56,895 bases of DNA from assembly GCA_002399815.1 (NCBI GenBank), contig DHEJ01000039.1, positions 3,349 to 60,243 on the forward strand. The letters run 5' to 3'. Below the pieces are notes generated by a model. That model ran no database searches. It was not told the origin of the DNA and saw only the letters and a list, made by a program, of their open reading frames with translations. The stretch is from Acholeplasmataceae bacterium UBA4853 (lineage in GTDB: Bacteria; Bacillota_I; Bacilli_A; Acholeplasmatales; Acholeplasmataceae). The translations under genes and the position numbers were made by a program. How positions within the stretch are numbered: position 1 is the stretch's first letter; each line of letters begins with the position of its first letter. Shown one piece after another: positions 48,035-56,403 of the stretch.

Positions 48035-49133
48035 AATAAAAACAAGATTAACCGAAATCAAAGGATTAATCGGAACCGAACTGACATTAGAGGTTTTAGG
48101 GCAATTAGAAGCGGAAGTCACTGAACTTCAAGATGAATCAGAAACGATTGATCGTAAATTAGCAATTGCAGCTAAGACCGAAATCAAACCACTCATTATT
48201 GAAAAGAAAAGTGGTGTCGATCAAGAAGCATTAGAAAAACGTGGTAAGTCACTTAAAGAATCAAGAGTGATTCAAGTATCTAGTGAAGATATCTTACTAT
48301 CTGAACATGTAGATAACGCACTTGCTCCTTATCCATTTACCCAAGTTTCAACGCTTGTTGATAAGGTGAAAGTTGTTAACTTAACTGGTGGTGAAACCTA
48401 TAAGAAATCATTTGTTAAAGGCAGTGGGATTGCTTCATTAACTGAAGAGGGTGCCTCTTATGGTGAAACAGAACCTGAATTTGGTTATCTAACGATTAGT
48501 AAAGTTAAGATTACTGCTTATACAGAAATCACTGAAGAGTTAGAAAAACTACCAAGTATTCCTTATCAAGCAGAAGTCTTAAAGAATATCAACATTTCAC
48601 TTAAGAAAAAAATCAGTGAACAGATCTTAAAAGGTGTGGGTATTGCTAATGCATTTACAGGAATATTTAGTGATAAAGCAGTCGCTCTATCAGAACATGA
48701 TGACTTAGAGATTGAATCTATTACTGACTCAACCTTGGATGATATCATCTTTGCGTATGGTGGTGATGAAGAAATTGAAGGTGGTGCATCTTTAATCTTA
48801 AGTAAAGCAGATTTAAAAGCATTTGCTACTTTAAGAACTGAAGAAGGTAGAAAAGTACACACGGTTGATTATATCCACCAAACAATTGATGGTATTCCCT
48901 ATATCATCAATTCGCATTGTAAAGCAATCTCAGATAGTCATACAGCAGTGGGTGATTACACAATGGCTTATGGTGCACTCCATAATTATGAAGTACCTAT
49001 TTTCTCACCGGTTGAAATTGGTAAGTCAACCGACTACAAGTTTAAAGACGGTATTATCTGCTATAAAGCATCCGTGTTTACTGGTGGTAATGTAGTGGGT
49101 TACAAAGGTTTCTTACGTATCAAGAAAAAGTAA
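48009..49133 (+). CDS. Major capsid protein (HK97 fold)
   Basis: A 374-residue protein. The first about 90 residues are a charged coiled coil (KRKHEIKTRLTEIKG and EVTELQDESETIDRKL), the scaffold-like delta domain removed by the prohead protease. The mature part has the E-loop region (SFVKGSGIASLTEEG, SKVKITAYTEITEELEKLPS) and the P and A domains (GGASLILSKADLKAF, GAL-x-NYEVPIFSPVE). The size agrees with HK97 gp5. AAAGGAG precedes the ATG. Confidence 0.92.
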   Translation: MNLEKRKHEIKTRLTEIKGLIGTELTLEVLGQLEAEVTELQDESETIDRKLAIAAKTEIKPLIIEKKSGVDQEALEKRGKSLKESRVIQVSSEDILLSEHVDNALAPYPFTQVSTLVDKVKVVNLTGGETYKKSFVKGSGIASLTEEGASYGETEPEFGYLTISKVKITAYTEITEELEKLPSIPYQAEVLKNINISLKKKISEQILKGVGIANAFTGIFSDKAVALSEHDDLEIESITDSTLDDIIFAYGGDEEIEGGASLILSKADLKAFATLRTEEGRKVHTVDYIHQTIDGIPYIINSHCKAISDSHTAVGDYTMAYGALHNYEVPIFSPVEIGKSTDYKFKDGIICYKASVFTGGNVVGYKGFLRIKKK

Positions 49134-49153
49134 TATTTAGGAGTATTTAGGTT

Positions 49154-49444
49154 ATGGCAATTTTAGAGACAGTAAAGAAAGCATTACTCATTCCAATTGA
49201 AGAAACCTATGCCGATGATGAACTCACCTCTTATATAGAGGCATGTAAAAATCACTTATTAGTGAGTGGTGTTAGACAAACACTTGTTGATAGTGAACAT
49301 CCGGTTGTAGTAACCCTTTGTATCATCTATACAAAAACATTCTTTGGATTTAAAACAGATGGATCTGTTAAAGAGCTACCGAAGAGTTTTGATATGTTAC
49401 TGTCTCAAATTGCCTTATCCAAAGGTGAATCCAATGTTTCCTAG
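49154..49444 (+). CDS. Head-tail connector protein (gp6-like)
   Basis: A 96-residue helical protein (ILETVKKALLIPIEETYADDELTSYIEACKNHLLV in pieces, then VVVTLCIIYTKTFFGF), with the form of HK97 gp6/phage connector proteins that form a ring under the portal. AGGAGTATTTAGG precedes the ATG. Overlap of 11 bases with the next gene and its place after the capsid gene support the call. Confidence 0.8.
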   Translation: MAILETVKKALLIPIEETYADDELTSYIEACKNHLLVSGVRQTLVDSEHPVVVTLCIIYTKTFFGFKTDGSVKELPKSFDMLLSQIALSKGESNVS

Positions 49445-49769
49445 TAGTCCCAACATCAAACTCATACTGATTAAGGTAATCGAACAAACCGATTTGATTG
49501 GTAACAATTATTATCAAATTATTTCTAAAAAAGAAGTGATAGGGATTAATAAATCAATCAGTTCAAAAGAGTACTATGAATCAAAACGTGAAAACTACAA
49601 GATGGATATGGCTGTTAAGATTAATGCTTTTTTATATGATGGATCAAAGTACGTGTTTGTTAATCATAAAATCTATCAAGTGGAAAGAACTTATTTAAAT
49701 GGTCAGTTCATTGAACTTTATTTAATGGAAACATATATGAAATTAGGTGATTTTATTGGCTACAGTTGA
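49434..49769 (+). CDS. Head-closure protein
   Basis: A 111-residue beta-rich protein (SSPNIKLILIKVI, GNNYYQIISKKEVIG, VKINAFLYDGSKYVFVNHKIYQVERTYLN in pieces), of the size and place of the head-tail joining/closure protein (SPP1 gp16-like). ATG 49434 lies inside the end of the connector gene after AAAGGTG; the ORF is open further upstream but those starts lack a ribosome site. It overlaps the next gene by 14 bases. Confidence 0.75.
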   Translation: MFPSSPNIKLILIKVIEQTDLIGNNYYQIISKKEVIGINKSISSKEYYESKRENYKMDMAVKINAFLYDGSKYVFVNHKIYQVERTYLNGQFIELYLMETYMKLGDFIGYS

Positions 49770-50133
49770 CACCTTTTTAGATGAAATAAGTGATGCAATC
49801 AATGAATATACTGAAGGTGTTAAAAAGAGACTGGAAGGAAAACTTGATGAAACAGCAGAACACATTTTAGCGTATTTGAAAAGTAATGCGCCAAGAAGTG
49901 GTTATAAAAACGCGATGGCCGATAGTTTTAAGCAATTAACTAAAGGTGATGGTGTTAACAAAGTAATCACTATTTATGCAGAAAATAAGGGTAGAATCAT
50001 TCACTTACTTGAATTTGGCTTTACCCATCGAAATGGAAAGTATGTATCACCAAGACCATTTATGAGACCAGCATTTGATACCTTCACACCAAAGATGATT
50101 GAAGACATCAAAGAGATGATTAAAAGAGGTTAA
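49756..50133 (+). CDS. HK97 gp10-like tail protein
   Basis: A protein of about 125 residues. A helical N-terminus (VDTFLDEISDAINEYTEGVKKRL) and HLLEFGFTHRNGKYVSPRPFMRPAFD are the marks of the HK97 gp10 family, which links the head-closure ring to the tail tube. AGGTGA lies just before TTG 49756; GTG 49747 is an alternative start. It overlaps the head-closure gene. Confidence 0.85.
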   Translation: MATVDTFLDEISDAINEYTEGVKKRLEGKLDETAEHILAYLKSNAPRSGYKNAMADSFKQLTKGDGVNKVITIYAENKGRIIHLLEFGFTHRNGKYVSPRPFMRPAFDTFTPKMIEDIKEMIKRG

Positions 50134-50137
50134 ATGG

Positions 50138-50485
50138 ATGTCAAATAAACTCATGAATCTATACAACCAATTACTGGAAATATTCCCTAATAAAGTGTTT
50201 TATGCACATTATGTAACGAGTCAAATCGAGATGCCTTATCTTATATACCAGGAGTTAAACAAAAGATCATCACTTTACGCAGATGATCTTTATCTATATA
50301 AAACAAGTACTGTTCAAATCACACTAGTGATGAATAAAAAAGATTTACAGATTGAAAAACAATTAGAAGATGGACTAACCTTAAAAGGGATTGAATATCA
50401 GATGCTATCTGAATATTTAGGACCAGATAAGACACTCCACCGAATTTATGAAATAAAAATGGAGGAATTTAAAAGTGAGCAATAA
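50138..50485 (+). CDS. Tail completion protein (DUF3168-like)
   Basis: A 115-residue protein with LYNQLLEIFPNKVFYAHYV, MPYLIYQELNKRSSLYADD and VQITLVMNKKDLQIEKQLED, the pattern of siphovirus tail terminator/completion proteins. It would cap the tail tube for head joining. It starts four bases after the gp10-like gene and overlaps the tail tube gene by 11 bases. Confidence 0.8.
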   Translation: MSNKLMNLYNQLLEIFPNKVFYAHYVTSQIEMPYLIYQELNKRSSLYADDLYLYKTSTVQITLVMNKKDLQIEKQLEDGLTLKGIEYQMLSEYLGPDKTLHRIYEIKMEEFKSEQ

Positions 50486-51044
50486 AGTAACATTTGGACT
50501 TAAGAATGTGCATTATGCAGTCTCAACACCTAATGAAGATGATTCTTGGACATACTCTGAACCAAAGAGATTGATTGGTGCACAAGAATTAACAGCTGAG
50601 GTGATTGCAGGTAAAACAGATGTTTATGCTGATGATCGCATCTTGGCAACACTTGTATCCAATTCAGGATCAACAATTACTTTAAAGTTAACGGAGTTAG
50701 ATGATGATTTTAAGGTGGCAGCACTGGGGTTTGCTAAAGACTCAAATGGTAATCTTGTAGAGTTAGTCAGTCATAAAATCAAGACATTCGCACTTGGATA
50801 CGAAATTCAAGGGGATGCGAAAGCAAGACGTATTTGGTATTTTTTATGTACTGCAACACCTGTAGGAGACGCAACCAAATCAAAAGCTGAAAGTATTGAG
50901 GCAAATTCAGTGTCATTAACTGTTACAGCAAGATCAATTGAAACCAGTAATCATTCAGTGATTAGAACCATTGCAAAATTTGGAGATACAAACTACAACT
51001 CATTCTTTACTGCAGTTCCATCTCTACCAACGATAGGTACTTAA
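50475..51044 (+). CDS. Major tail (tube) protein
   Basis: A 189-residue beta-rich protein starting at GTG with GGAGG before it. VTFGLKNVHYAV, AQELTAEVIAGKTDVYADD, SGSTITLKLTEL and KTFALGYEIQGDAKARRIWY are the family segments of the phi13/HK97-like tail tube protein that polymerises round the tape measure. It is followed one base later by the tail chaperone gene. Confidence 0.88.
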   Translation: MSNKVTFGLKNVHYAVSTPNEDDSWTYSEPKRLIGAQELTAEVIAGKTDVYADDRILATLVSNSGSTITLKLTELDDDFKVAALGFAKDSNGNLVELVSHKIKTFALGYEIQGDAKARRIWYFLCTATPVGDATKSKAESIEANSVSLTVTARSIETSNHSVIRTIAKFGDTNYNSFFTAVPSLPTIGT

Positions 51045-51045
51045 G

Positions 51046-51381
51046 ATGGAAAAGACAATTAAACTTAAAGGTGAAGATTTGAAACTACAGTCTTCATTAT
51101 TCACGATTATCCAATATCGTAATGTCTTTGGTACTGAACTGTTTAACGATGTGAAAAAGATGGAAACCAAAAAAGATAGTGAAGATGTCTCACAAGTGAT
51201 TGATACACTTTTCAAAATTATTTATATTTTGCATCGGCCATTCACAAAAAAGAGTTATGAAGAATTCTTAATGACCCTTGATTTTAGTGTGTTATCTGAT
51301 CCAAGCGAATTAGAAGTCTTATCAAATACAATAGCAGAAATGTTAGGTGGAAGTGCAGGTAACAGTCAAGTCCCAAAGTAG
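51046..51381 (+). CDS. Tail assembly chaperone (short, gpG-like product)
   Basis: A 111-residue helical protein (KTIKLKGEDLKLQSSLFTII, GTELFNDVKKME, IDTLFKIIYILHRPFTKKSY), the short chaperone that holds the tape measure during assembly. It ends at TAG 51379-51381, directly after a CCCAAAG heptamer that allows a fraction of ribosomes to shift to -1 and make the longer form. It lies one base after the tail tube gene. Confidence 0.85.
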   Translation: MEKTIKLKGEDLKLQSSLFTIIQYRNVFGTELFNDVKKMETKKDSEDVSQVIDTLFKIIYILHRPFTKKSYEEFLMTLDFSVLSDPSELEVLSNTIAEMLGGSAGNSQVPK

Positions 51382-51575
51382 ATATACAAGATGAGCAGCA
51401 CACCACAGCAAATATTATTTATAATCTTGCTCATCTTGGCATCTCAATTGAAGATACAAAATATTTTGATGTTGATGTCTATGCGAAACTGATTGAACTT
51501 GAGATTAAAACCATTTCTAATGAAGAAGCAACAAGAAGTGCAACTCAATCGGACATTGATTTGTTTCTTTTGTAA
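51046..51575 (+). CDS. Tail assembly chaperone, -1 frameshifted long form (gpGT-like)
   Basis: The heptamer CCCAAAG at 51372-51378 is a classic X XXY YYZ slippery site in the right phase (codons CCA AAG slip to CCC AAA). After a -1 shift the frame stays open to TAA at 51573-51575, adding about 65 residues (helical, with ANIIYNLAHLGISIEDTKYF and EEATRSATQSDIDLFLL). The layout gene G / frameshift / gene T before the tape measure is conserved in long-tailed phages. The extension has no start codon of its own, which supports recoding. Confidence 0.85.
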
Positions 51576-51626
51576 AAAACTTATGATAAAATTATAAATA
51601 GAAACCATATAACAAAGGAGCAATGT

Positions 51627-51965
51627 ATGAAGATTAACAAAGAAAATGCATTAAAACTTTGGGAAAAAAGATATGGTCAGCAAACGAGATTATCAGATTT
51701 TGCTGATTACTTGATGGATAAGTCAGCTTACAACAACCCAAATAGTGAGTACGGATGGAATTTACATCATAAGCAACCGATTGCAAAAGGTGGTAGTGAT
51801 GATGAACTCAATTTAGAAATCACCAGTATTTATGTGAATAGTGAAATTAGTGATAGAACTTCGTTCGTAATTGATGACGTTGAATATGAAGTTCAAAGAG
51901 TTCAAAAACCTGAATATGGTATTTTTATGAAACAAACAAAACAGCGTGTTGATTGGCATCAATAA
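51627..51965 (+). CDS. HNH-like protein inserted in the tail region
   Basis: A 112-residue protein. The core GWNLHHKQPIAKGG followed by SDDELNLEI fits an HNH-type active site (HH, then Asn), and the C-terminal half is beta-rich (TSFVIDDVEYEVQRV). It lacks the zinc knuckles of the packaging HNH. A TATGATAAAAT -10 at 51582 and AAAGGAG show it is expressed by itself. With the toxin-antitoxin unit that follows it interrupts the usual chaperone-tape measure order, so it is probably accessory or a homing-type nuclease. Confidence 0.6.
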   Translation: MKINKENALKLWEKRYGQQTRLSDFADYLMDKSAYNNPNSEYGWNLHHKQPIAKGGSDDELNLEITSIYVNSEISDRTSFVIDDVEYEVQRVQKPEYGIFMKQTKQRVDWHQ

Positions 51966-51981
51966 AAATCAATTAAATGTA

Positions 51982-52010
51982 TTGACAAAAAAAACAAAAT
52001 ATAGTATGAT
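51982..52010 (+). promoter_or_regulatory. Sigma-A promoter of the type III toxin-antitoxin unit
   Basis: TTGACA (51982-51987), 17 bases, TATGAT (52005-52010): near-consensus housekeeping promoter. Transcription would start about 52017, just before the RNA repeats, and would be independent of phage late promoters. Confidence 0.88.
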
Positions 52011-52022
52011 TCAGGTGTAGTG

Positions 52023-52140
52023 ATTTACCGCTGACCGATATGCGGTATAAAAATGGTTGGGTCGAAAATTTACCGCTGACCAATATGCGGCATATAAGTG
52101 ATTGGGTCGAAAATTTACCCCTCATTTTGTGAGGGGCTTT
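52023..52140 (+). ncRNA. Type III antitoxin RNA: two 45-base pseudoknot repeats and attenuator-terminator
   Basis: Two repeats of exactly 45 bases (52023-52067 and 52068-52112) and the first bases of a third. In each, CCGC pairs with GCGG to form a hairpin whose loop GACC can pair with GGTC downstream, the H-type pseudoknot of ToxI/CptI RNAs. CCCCTCA pairs with TGAGGGG (52118-52136) and CTTTCTTTT follows, a terminator between antitoxin and toxin as in other type III systems. The toxin gene starts 24 bases later. The RNA should bind and inhibit the toxin after being cut into repeat units. Confidence 0.85.
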
Positions 52141-52160
52141 CTTTTGATAAGGAGGAATTT

Positions 52161-52619
52161 ATGGTTGATGCAGGTTTTTATATAGTTAGCGATGATTTTT
52201 TTAATAAAGTAAATGATCCTGGACTAATGGGGAACGATCAAGAAAATAGACCTCATTGTTTTTGTTTTGAGAAAGATGGATTTTATTGGATGATTCCAAT
52301 GAGTAGTCAAGTAACCAAATATAAAGCAATTATTCAAAATAAATTGAGTACTAACAAACCATGTGACATTTTGCACGTAGCCATATTAGATGATGGTAAG
52401 GAAAGTGCCTTCTTGATACAAAATATTTTTCCAGTAACTATTGAGTTTGTCAAAAGAGAGTATACTATTGGAACAAATCATCTTAGAGTTACTTCAGAAA
52501 GTTTAAAAAATGAGATTATTAAAAAAGCTTATAATGTTATAAAACTTTTAGAAAAAGGGATAAAACTATTACCGAATCAACAGGATATAAAAGCAATTAA
52601 AGAAAAACTTGTAGAGTAA
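52161..52619 (+). CDS. Type III toxin, ToxN/CptN-like endoribonuclease
   Basis: A 152-residue basic protein with FYIVSDDFFNKVNDPGLM, RPHCFCFEKDGFYWMIPMSS, ILHVAILDDGKESAFLIQNIFPV (in pieces) and a C-terminal helix. These fit the ToxN/AbiQ/CptN/TenpN fold, an RNase that cuts A-rich mRNA when not held by its antitoxin RNA. AAGGAGG directly before ATG 52161 fixes the start, after the terminator of the RNA gene; the ORF is open to 52098 but that runs through the RNA. Loss of the RNA during infection would free the toxin and abort growth of competing phages. Confidence 0.82.
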   Translation: MVDAGFYIVSDDFFNKVNDPGLMGNDQENRPHCFCFEKDGFYWMIPMSSQVTKYKAIIQNKLSTNKPCDILHVAILDDGKESAFLIQNIFPVTIEFVKREYTIGTNHLRVTSESLKNEIIKKAYNVIKLLEKGIKLLPNQQDIKAIKEKLVE

Positions 52620-52637
52620 ATCGAGTTTAACTATTAT

Positions 52638-52661
52638 AAGCATCTGCGGGTGCTTTTTTTA
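52638..52661 (+). terminator. Terminator after the toxin gene
   Basis: AAGCATC pairs with GGTGCTT (one G-T pair) around TGCG, followed by seven T. It separates the toxin unit from the tape measure gene. Confidence 0.75.
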
Positions 52662-52684
52662 TTGCATAAAAGTAGGTGAGTATT

Positions 52685-54826
52685 TTGGCAGAAACAATTA
52701 AAGGAATTAATATTAAATTAAGTCTTGATGGTAAAGACCTAGATAACGAGTTAAAAGAGATTAATAAAGATTTAAAGGAACAACAAAAAGATTTACGTGC
52801 CATTAATACAAACCTTAAATATGATAGTTCAAATATCGAGTTGTGGCGCAAGAAACAAGCGAGTTTGAATGAAGTCTTGAATACAACAAAGAAAAGGCTT
52901 GACACGCAAAATAAAGCCCTAGAAAAAGCAAAAGAGGGTGTTAAGTTAGGTACGGTTTCACAAGAAGAGTTTAGGAAGATGCAGAGAAACGTCTCCTATA
53001 GTGAAGCCGATGTTAAAAGACTCAATAATGAGTTAGAAAAGACCAAAGGTAAAATCAAAGACTTAGGTAATGTGAAGTTTGATAACATTGCTAAAGTTGG
53101 TAGTACCTTAACGAAAAGTTTAACGATACCAATTTTAGGTGCAGTGACTGCATTAACAGCACTTGCTAAAGGTGGTGCTGATGCTGCTGATAAACTTGAT
53201 GATACAGCGAAAAAGTTAGGCATGTCAATTGAGGCATTACAAGAATGGAATCACGTTGCCAAGATTCCTGGTAGTGAAACCGAAGGATTAGAAAAAGCAT
53301 TCATTAAAGTGAATGCGATGCTGGGTGATATCGCTTTAGGTGATGTTAAAAGCATTGCTGGACCGCTTCATGCATTAGGTGTCTCCATGGATGATCTAAA
53401 AGGAAAAGATACCAGTGAAGCATTTGAGGTTTTAAGAAATGCCTTATCAAAAGTTGAAGATGAATCATTAAAAGTAGCACTTGCTAATAAGTTGTTTGGT
53501 GATAAGATTGGGAGTGAAATTTTACCAATATTAGGACTTGAAAGCGATGCAATTATAGATTTAAGAAATCAAGCAAGAGAACTAGGCATTGTTACCAGTG
53601 AACAAGCACAGGTAACTGGTGCATTTAATGATTCACTTGATAACTTAAAACAAGCCACCACATCCTTATCGGTAGAACTTGCTGTTGTGTTGGTACCTAC
53701 TATGCAAAAAGTGGTTGAATCTATTACAAATAATGTCATACCTACTGTTAAATCTTGGATTGCGTGGTGGGGAAATTTAAGTGATGGGACTAAAAACCTT
53801 ATCACTTTTTTAATTGCTTTTGTGGCAGCAGTTGGACCAGTGTTAACCATTATCGGAAAAGTTGGACCTATTTTGAAAATAGTAGCTGTTGCACTTAAAG
53901 GTGTAGGAAGTGCCGGTATATTTGCAGGTGTAGGTATAAATGCAGCAACCCTTGGTATTGGTGCTTTGATTGCGATAGTCGTCATGGCTTTAATGAAAAG
54001 TGAAAAGTTTAAAGAGTTGCTAGGAAAACTAATGGAAACATTCATGAAGCTCCTAGATCCAATCATGAAAATTGTTGAAGTCTTAATGGATGCACTACAA
54101 CCTATCTTAGATATTGTGATTAACATTATCATGAAGTTAGTAGATATTCTAGTTCCTTTGATTGATATCATCCTAGCACCTTTAATCAAACAGTTTGAAT
54201 TCTTAGGTCGTATCTTTGAGATGTTGGCACCTTTAATTGAAATGGTTGGTAAAATCTTACAAGCTATTTTAGTGCCTGCATTTAAAGTTTTAGAAGCAAT
54301 CCTAACCCCTATCTTAAACTTGCTAGAGAAGATTATCGGTTTCTTTGGAGATATTTTTAATTATGCATCAAATGTCGGTGACGTCGTAGGCAATGCTTTA
54401 AGTGGTGTAGGAGATGCCATCGGTGGTATGGTATCTGGTGTTGGTGACTTTATAGGTAATATCGGTAGTAAAGTATCAGATTTTGCAGGCAATGTTGTAA
54501 GTGGTGTATCAAGTTTTGTTGGTGGAACAGTAGATAAGATTACTGAATTTGCAAGTGGTGCTGTTAAGGGCATTGGTGATGTCACTAGAAATGTGGTAGA
54601 TGGTGTATCAAATTTTGCAAATCAAGCTAAAGATAAGGTTGGTGGATTTTTTGGTAAAGTGGGTGGATGGTTTTCTGATACATTCAATTTAAAGAAAGAA
54701 TCAAAAGCAAACCAAACAACCAATAACACAAGTGCAACGACGAATAATTCTATAACAATTAACACAACAGCATCCACTTTTGATGTGGATTACATTAATA
54801 AAGCGTTAGGTGGTAAATATATATGA
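52685..54826 (+). CDS. Tail tape measure protein
   Basis: A protein of about 713 residues that sets tail length and helps DNA entry. The N-terminal part is coiled coil (about 10-130, KDLDNELKEINKDLKEQQKD and so on), followed by a tape-measure family core (LTALAKGGADAADKLDDTAKKLGMS), hydrophobic segments (about 360-435), an aliphatic repeat region and a C-terminal glycine-rich repeat stretch of VVSGV/FVGGTV/AVKGIGD type. TTG 52685 has AGGTGAG five bases before it; GTG 52676 is the alternative. It overlaps the next gene by four bases. Confidence 0.9.
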   Translation: MAETIKGINIKLSLDGKDLDNELKEINKDLKEQQKDLRAINTNLKYDSSNIELWRKKQASLNEVLNTTKKRLDTQNKALEKAKEGVKLGTVSQEEFRKMQRNVSYSEADVKRLNNELEKTKGKIKDLGNVKFDNIAKVGSTLTKSLTIPILGAVTALTALAKGGADAADKLDDTAKKLGMSIEALQEWNHVAKIPGSETEGLEKAFIKVNAMLGDIALGDVKSIAGPLHALGVSMDDLKGKDTSEAFEVLRNALSKVEDESLKVALANKLFGDKIGSEILPILGLESDAIIDLRNQARELGIVTSEQAQVTGAFNDSLDNLKQATTSLSVELAVVLVPTMQKVVESITNNVIPTVKSWIAWWGNLSDGTKNLITFLIAFVAAVGPVLTIIGKVGPILKIVAVALKGVGSAGIFAGVGINAATLGIGALIAIVVMALMKSEKFKELLGKLMETFMKLLDPIMKIVEVLMDALQPILDIVINIIMKLVDILVPLIDIILAPLIKQFEFLGRIFEMLAPLIEMVGKILQAILVPAFKVLEAILTPILNLLEKIIGFFGDIFNYASNVGDVVGNALSGVGDAIGGMVSGVGDFIGNIGSKVSDFAGNVVSGVSSFVGGTVDKITEFASGAVKGIGDVTRNVVDGVSNFANQAKDKVGGFFGKVGGWFSDTFNLKKESKANQTTNNTSATTNNSITINTTASTFDVDYINKALGGKYI

Positions 54827-55647
54827 TCAGAAAATTCTATCTAGAAAACACCAATGGCCAGCAATTTCATTTTAAATACAGTACTGGCGTTCTTTTATCC
54901 AACATTGAAGGATTGGGATTTGTACTTGATCTAAGTTATCTCAAATATGATCATATCCACAAATTTGTTAAAAAAGATTTGCCACTTTTAGAGATATCAG
55001 CAACGCTCACTTTTTTATCCAGTTATGAAGGCTATCAAAGTTTGATTGATTATTTGAATTTGGAAAATGAGAATCTAAAACTCTATTATGAAAGCTTTGA
55101 TATGAAATATGTGTATGTCGATGTAGCAAGTCTATCAAAAAGCGAAATCAAAGATGGTACGCTCACATCAGAGATTATTTTCAATAAGAAATCATACTGG
55201 ATTAAAGAACGACTTATTTTAATGGAGATAGGATTATCGCAAACAGGAAAGGTATATCCTTATAGTTATGCTTATCATTATCAAAACACCATATCCAATC
55301 AAACACAATTAAAAATTGGCGGCAGCATTAAAGCGTCCACCAAATTAGAAATCATTGGTTCCATTGATCATCCTGAAGTGATTGTTACAAGACTTGGGAA
55401 GATTGTCAATACACTTAAACTGAATATCACCAAAAACAACACAAAATTAATCATTTCATCAATTCCAGATGATCAGTATATGCATTTAGAAGAGAATAAT
55501 CAGATAATAGATATTTATGCAAATCAAGATTTCACCAAGGATAATTTCCTCTATCTTGATCCAGGAGATCTTACTTTAGAGTTTAGACCAGGTGTGATTG
55601 GTGAGAACTTGTGCAAAGTCCATATTTATGAATATCATCTAGGTTAA
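54823..55647 (+). CDS. Distal tail protein (Dit-like)
   Basis: A 274-residue protein with IRKFYLENTNGQQFHF, GVLLSNIEGLGFVLDLSYL, LPLLEISATLTFLSSYEGYQ and a late FLYLDPGDLTLEFRP, the plan of siphovirus Dit proteins that form the hub between tail tube and tip. It starts at ATGA over the tape measure stop and precedes the tail endopeptidase gene by four bases, in the usual order. Confidence 0.82.
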   Translation: MIRKFYLENTNGQQFHFKYSTGVLLSNIEGLGFVLDLSYLKYDHIHKFVKKDLPLLEISATLTFLSSYEGYQSLIDYLNLENENLKLYYESFDMKYVYVDVASLSKSEIKDGTLTSEIIFNKKSYWIKERLILMEIGLSQTGKVYPYSYAYHYQNTISNQTQLKIGGSIKASTKLEIIGSIDHPEVIVTRLGKIVNTLKLNITKNNTKLIISSIPDDQYMHLEENNQIIDIYANQDFTKDNFLYLDPGDLTLEFRPGVIGENLCKVHIYEYHLG

Positions 55648-55651
55648 GGCG

Positions 55652-56401
55652 ATGGAACTAGTCATTTTAGATTACAAAACATTTCAGTATAAAGATCATG
55701 CTTATATTGGTGAAACCTTTGATATCAACTTAGATTTAGTGATTACCCAAAAATCAACCTTCAAAGTTAATACGACCAAAATCAATGCCAGCATTGGTGA
55801 TTATGTCTATGTGAAGGATGATGAACTCTATCTTGGTGTGATTGAAAACATTGAAGATGAAAAGACACATTTGATATTATCAGCAGTTGATTTCAAACAG
55901 CTATTTAAAATAGAAGTCTTAGTCCAAAGCTTTACAGGAGTCTTAGCTGATTTTTTAGAAGAAATGATTAGAAAAACATACATCACGAATGGTGATCAAG
56001 TTCAGAATTTATCCTATCTATCCATTAGTAAGGAAACGAGTAAAACCGGTAGTCTTTCTTTTGATGATGATAAAGTGATGACGATTTATGAATTATTAGA
56101 ACTTTTATCCAAAACCCATGGTATCAACATCAAAGAAGAAGTTGTCTTTGAGGATGGCAATTTTAAAGGTATTTTAATTAGAATCATTAATGTATCAAAC
56201 GGTATTAAATTAAAAGCTGATCTACTACATTTAAATGATTTAGTGATTAATGATTCCAGCAAAGAAGATATTAATAAAGTTACCTATTTACCAAGGAAGG
56301 ATAACCTATTCTTTAAAGATACGATTCACTATTATTTATTAAAAGATGGAACGATCACACAAGATCCAAATCATGAGTTAAGATTTGAAAAGTCGTTTTA
56401 A
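55652..56401 (+). CDS. Tail-associated protein (gp18/endopeptidase-tail-like), N-terminal part
   Basis: A 249-residue product (VILDYKTFQYKDHAYIGETF, VYVKDDELYLGVIENIEDE, TISEND-like middle with MTIYELLELLSKTHGI), fitting the phage tail protein that forms the tip hub and in many phages carries a peptidase. It stops at TAA 56399-56401 while the -1 frame continues without a stop for another 120 codons in related sequence. A one-base indel near GAAAAGTCG (56387-56395) would restore a protein of about 372 residues. So the gene is probably broken or holds a sequencing error. Confidence 0.75.
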   Translation: MELVILDYKTFQYKDHAYIGETFDINLDLVITQKSTFKVNTTKINASIGDYVYVKDDELYLGVIENIEDEKTHLILSAVDFKQLFKIEVLVQSFTGVLADFLEEMIRKTYITNGDQVQNLSYLSISKETSKTGSLSFDDDKVMTIYELLELLSKTHGINIKEEVVFEDGNFKGILIRIINVSNGIKLKADLLHLNDLVINDSSKEDINKVTYLPRKDNLFFKDTIHYYLLKDGTITQDPNHELRFEKSF

Positions 56402-56403
56402 AA

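Noticed and set aside
52023..52112. CRISPR-like repeats
   Set aside because: The two 45-base units are directly adjacent with no spacers, form pseudoknots and precede a ToxN-like gene. They fit a type III antitoxin RNA, and no cas genes are present.
53569..54189. Minus-strand ORF of 206 codons
   Set aside because: Shadow of the tape measure gene, whose hydrophobic repeats keep the opposite strand open. No start signal is present.
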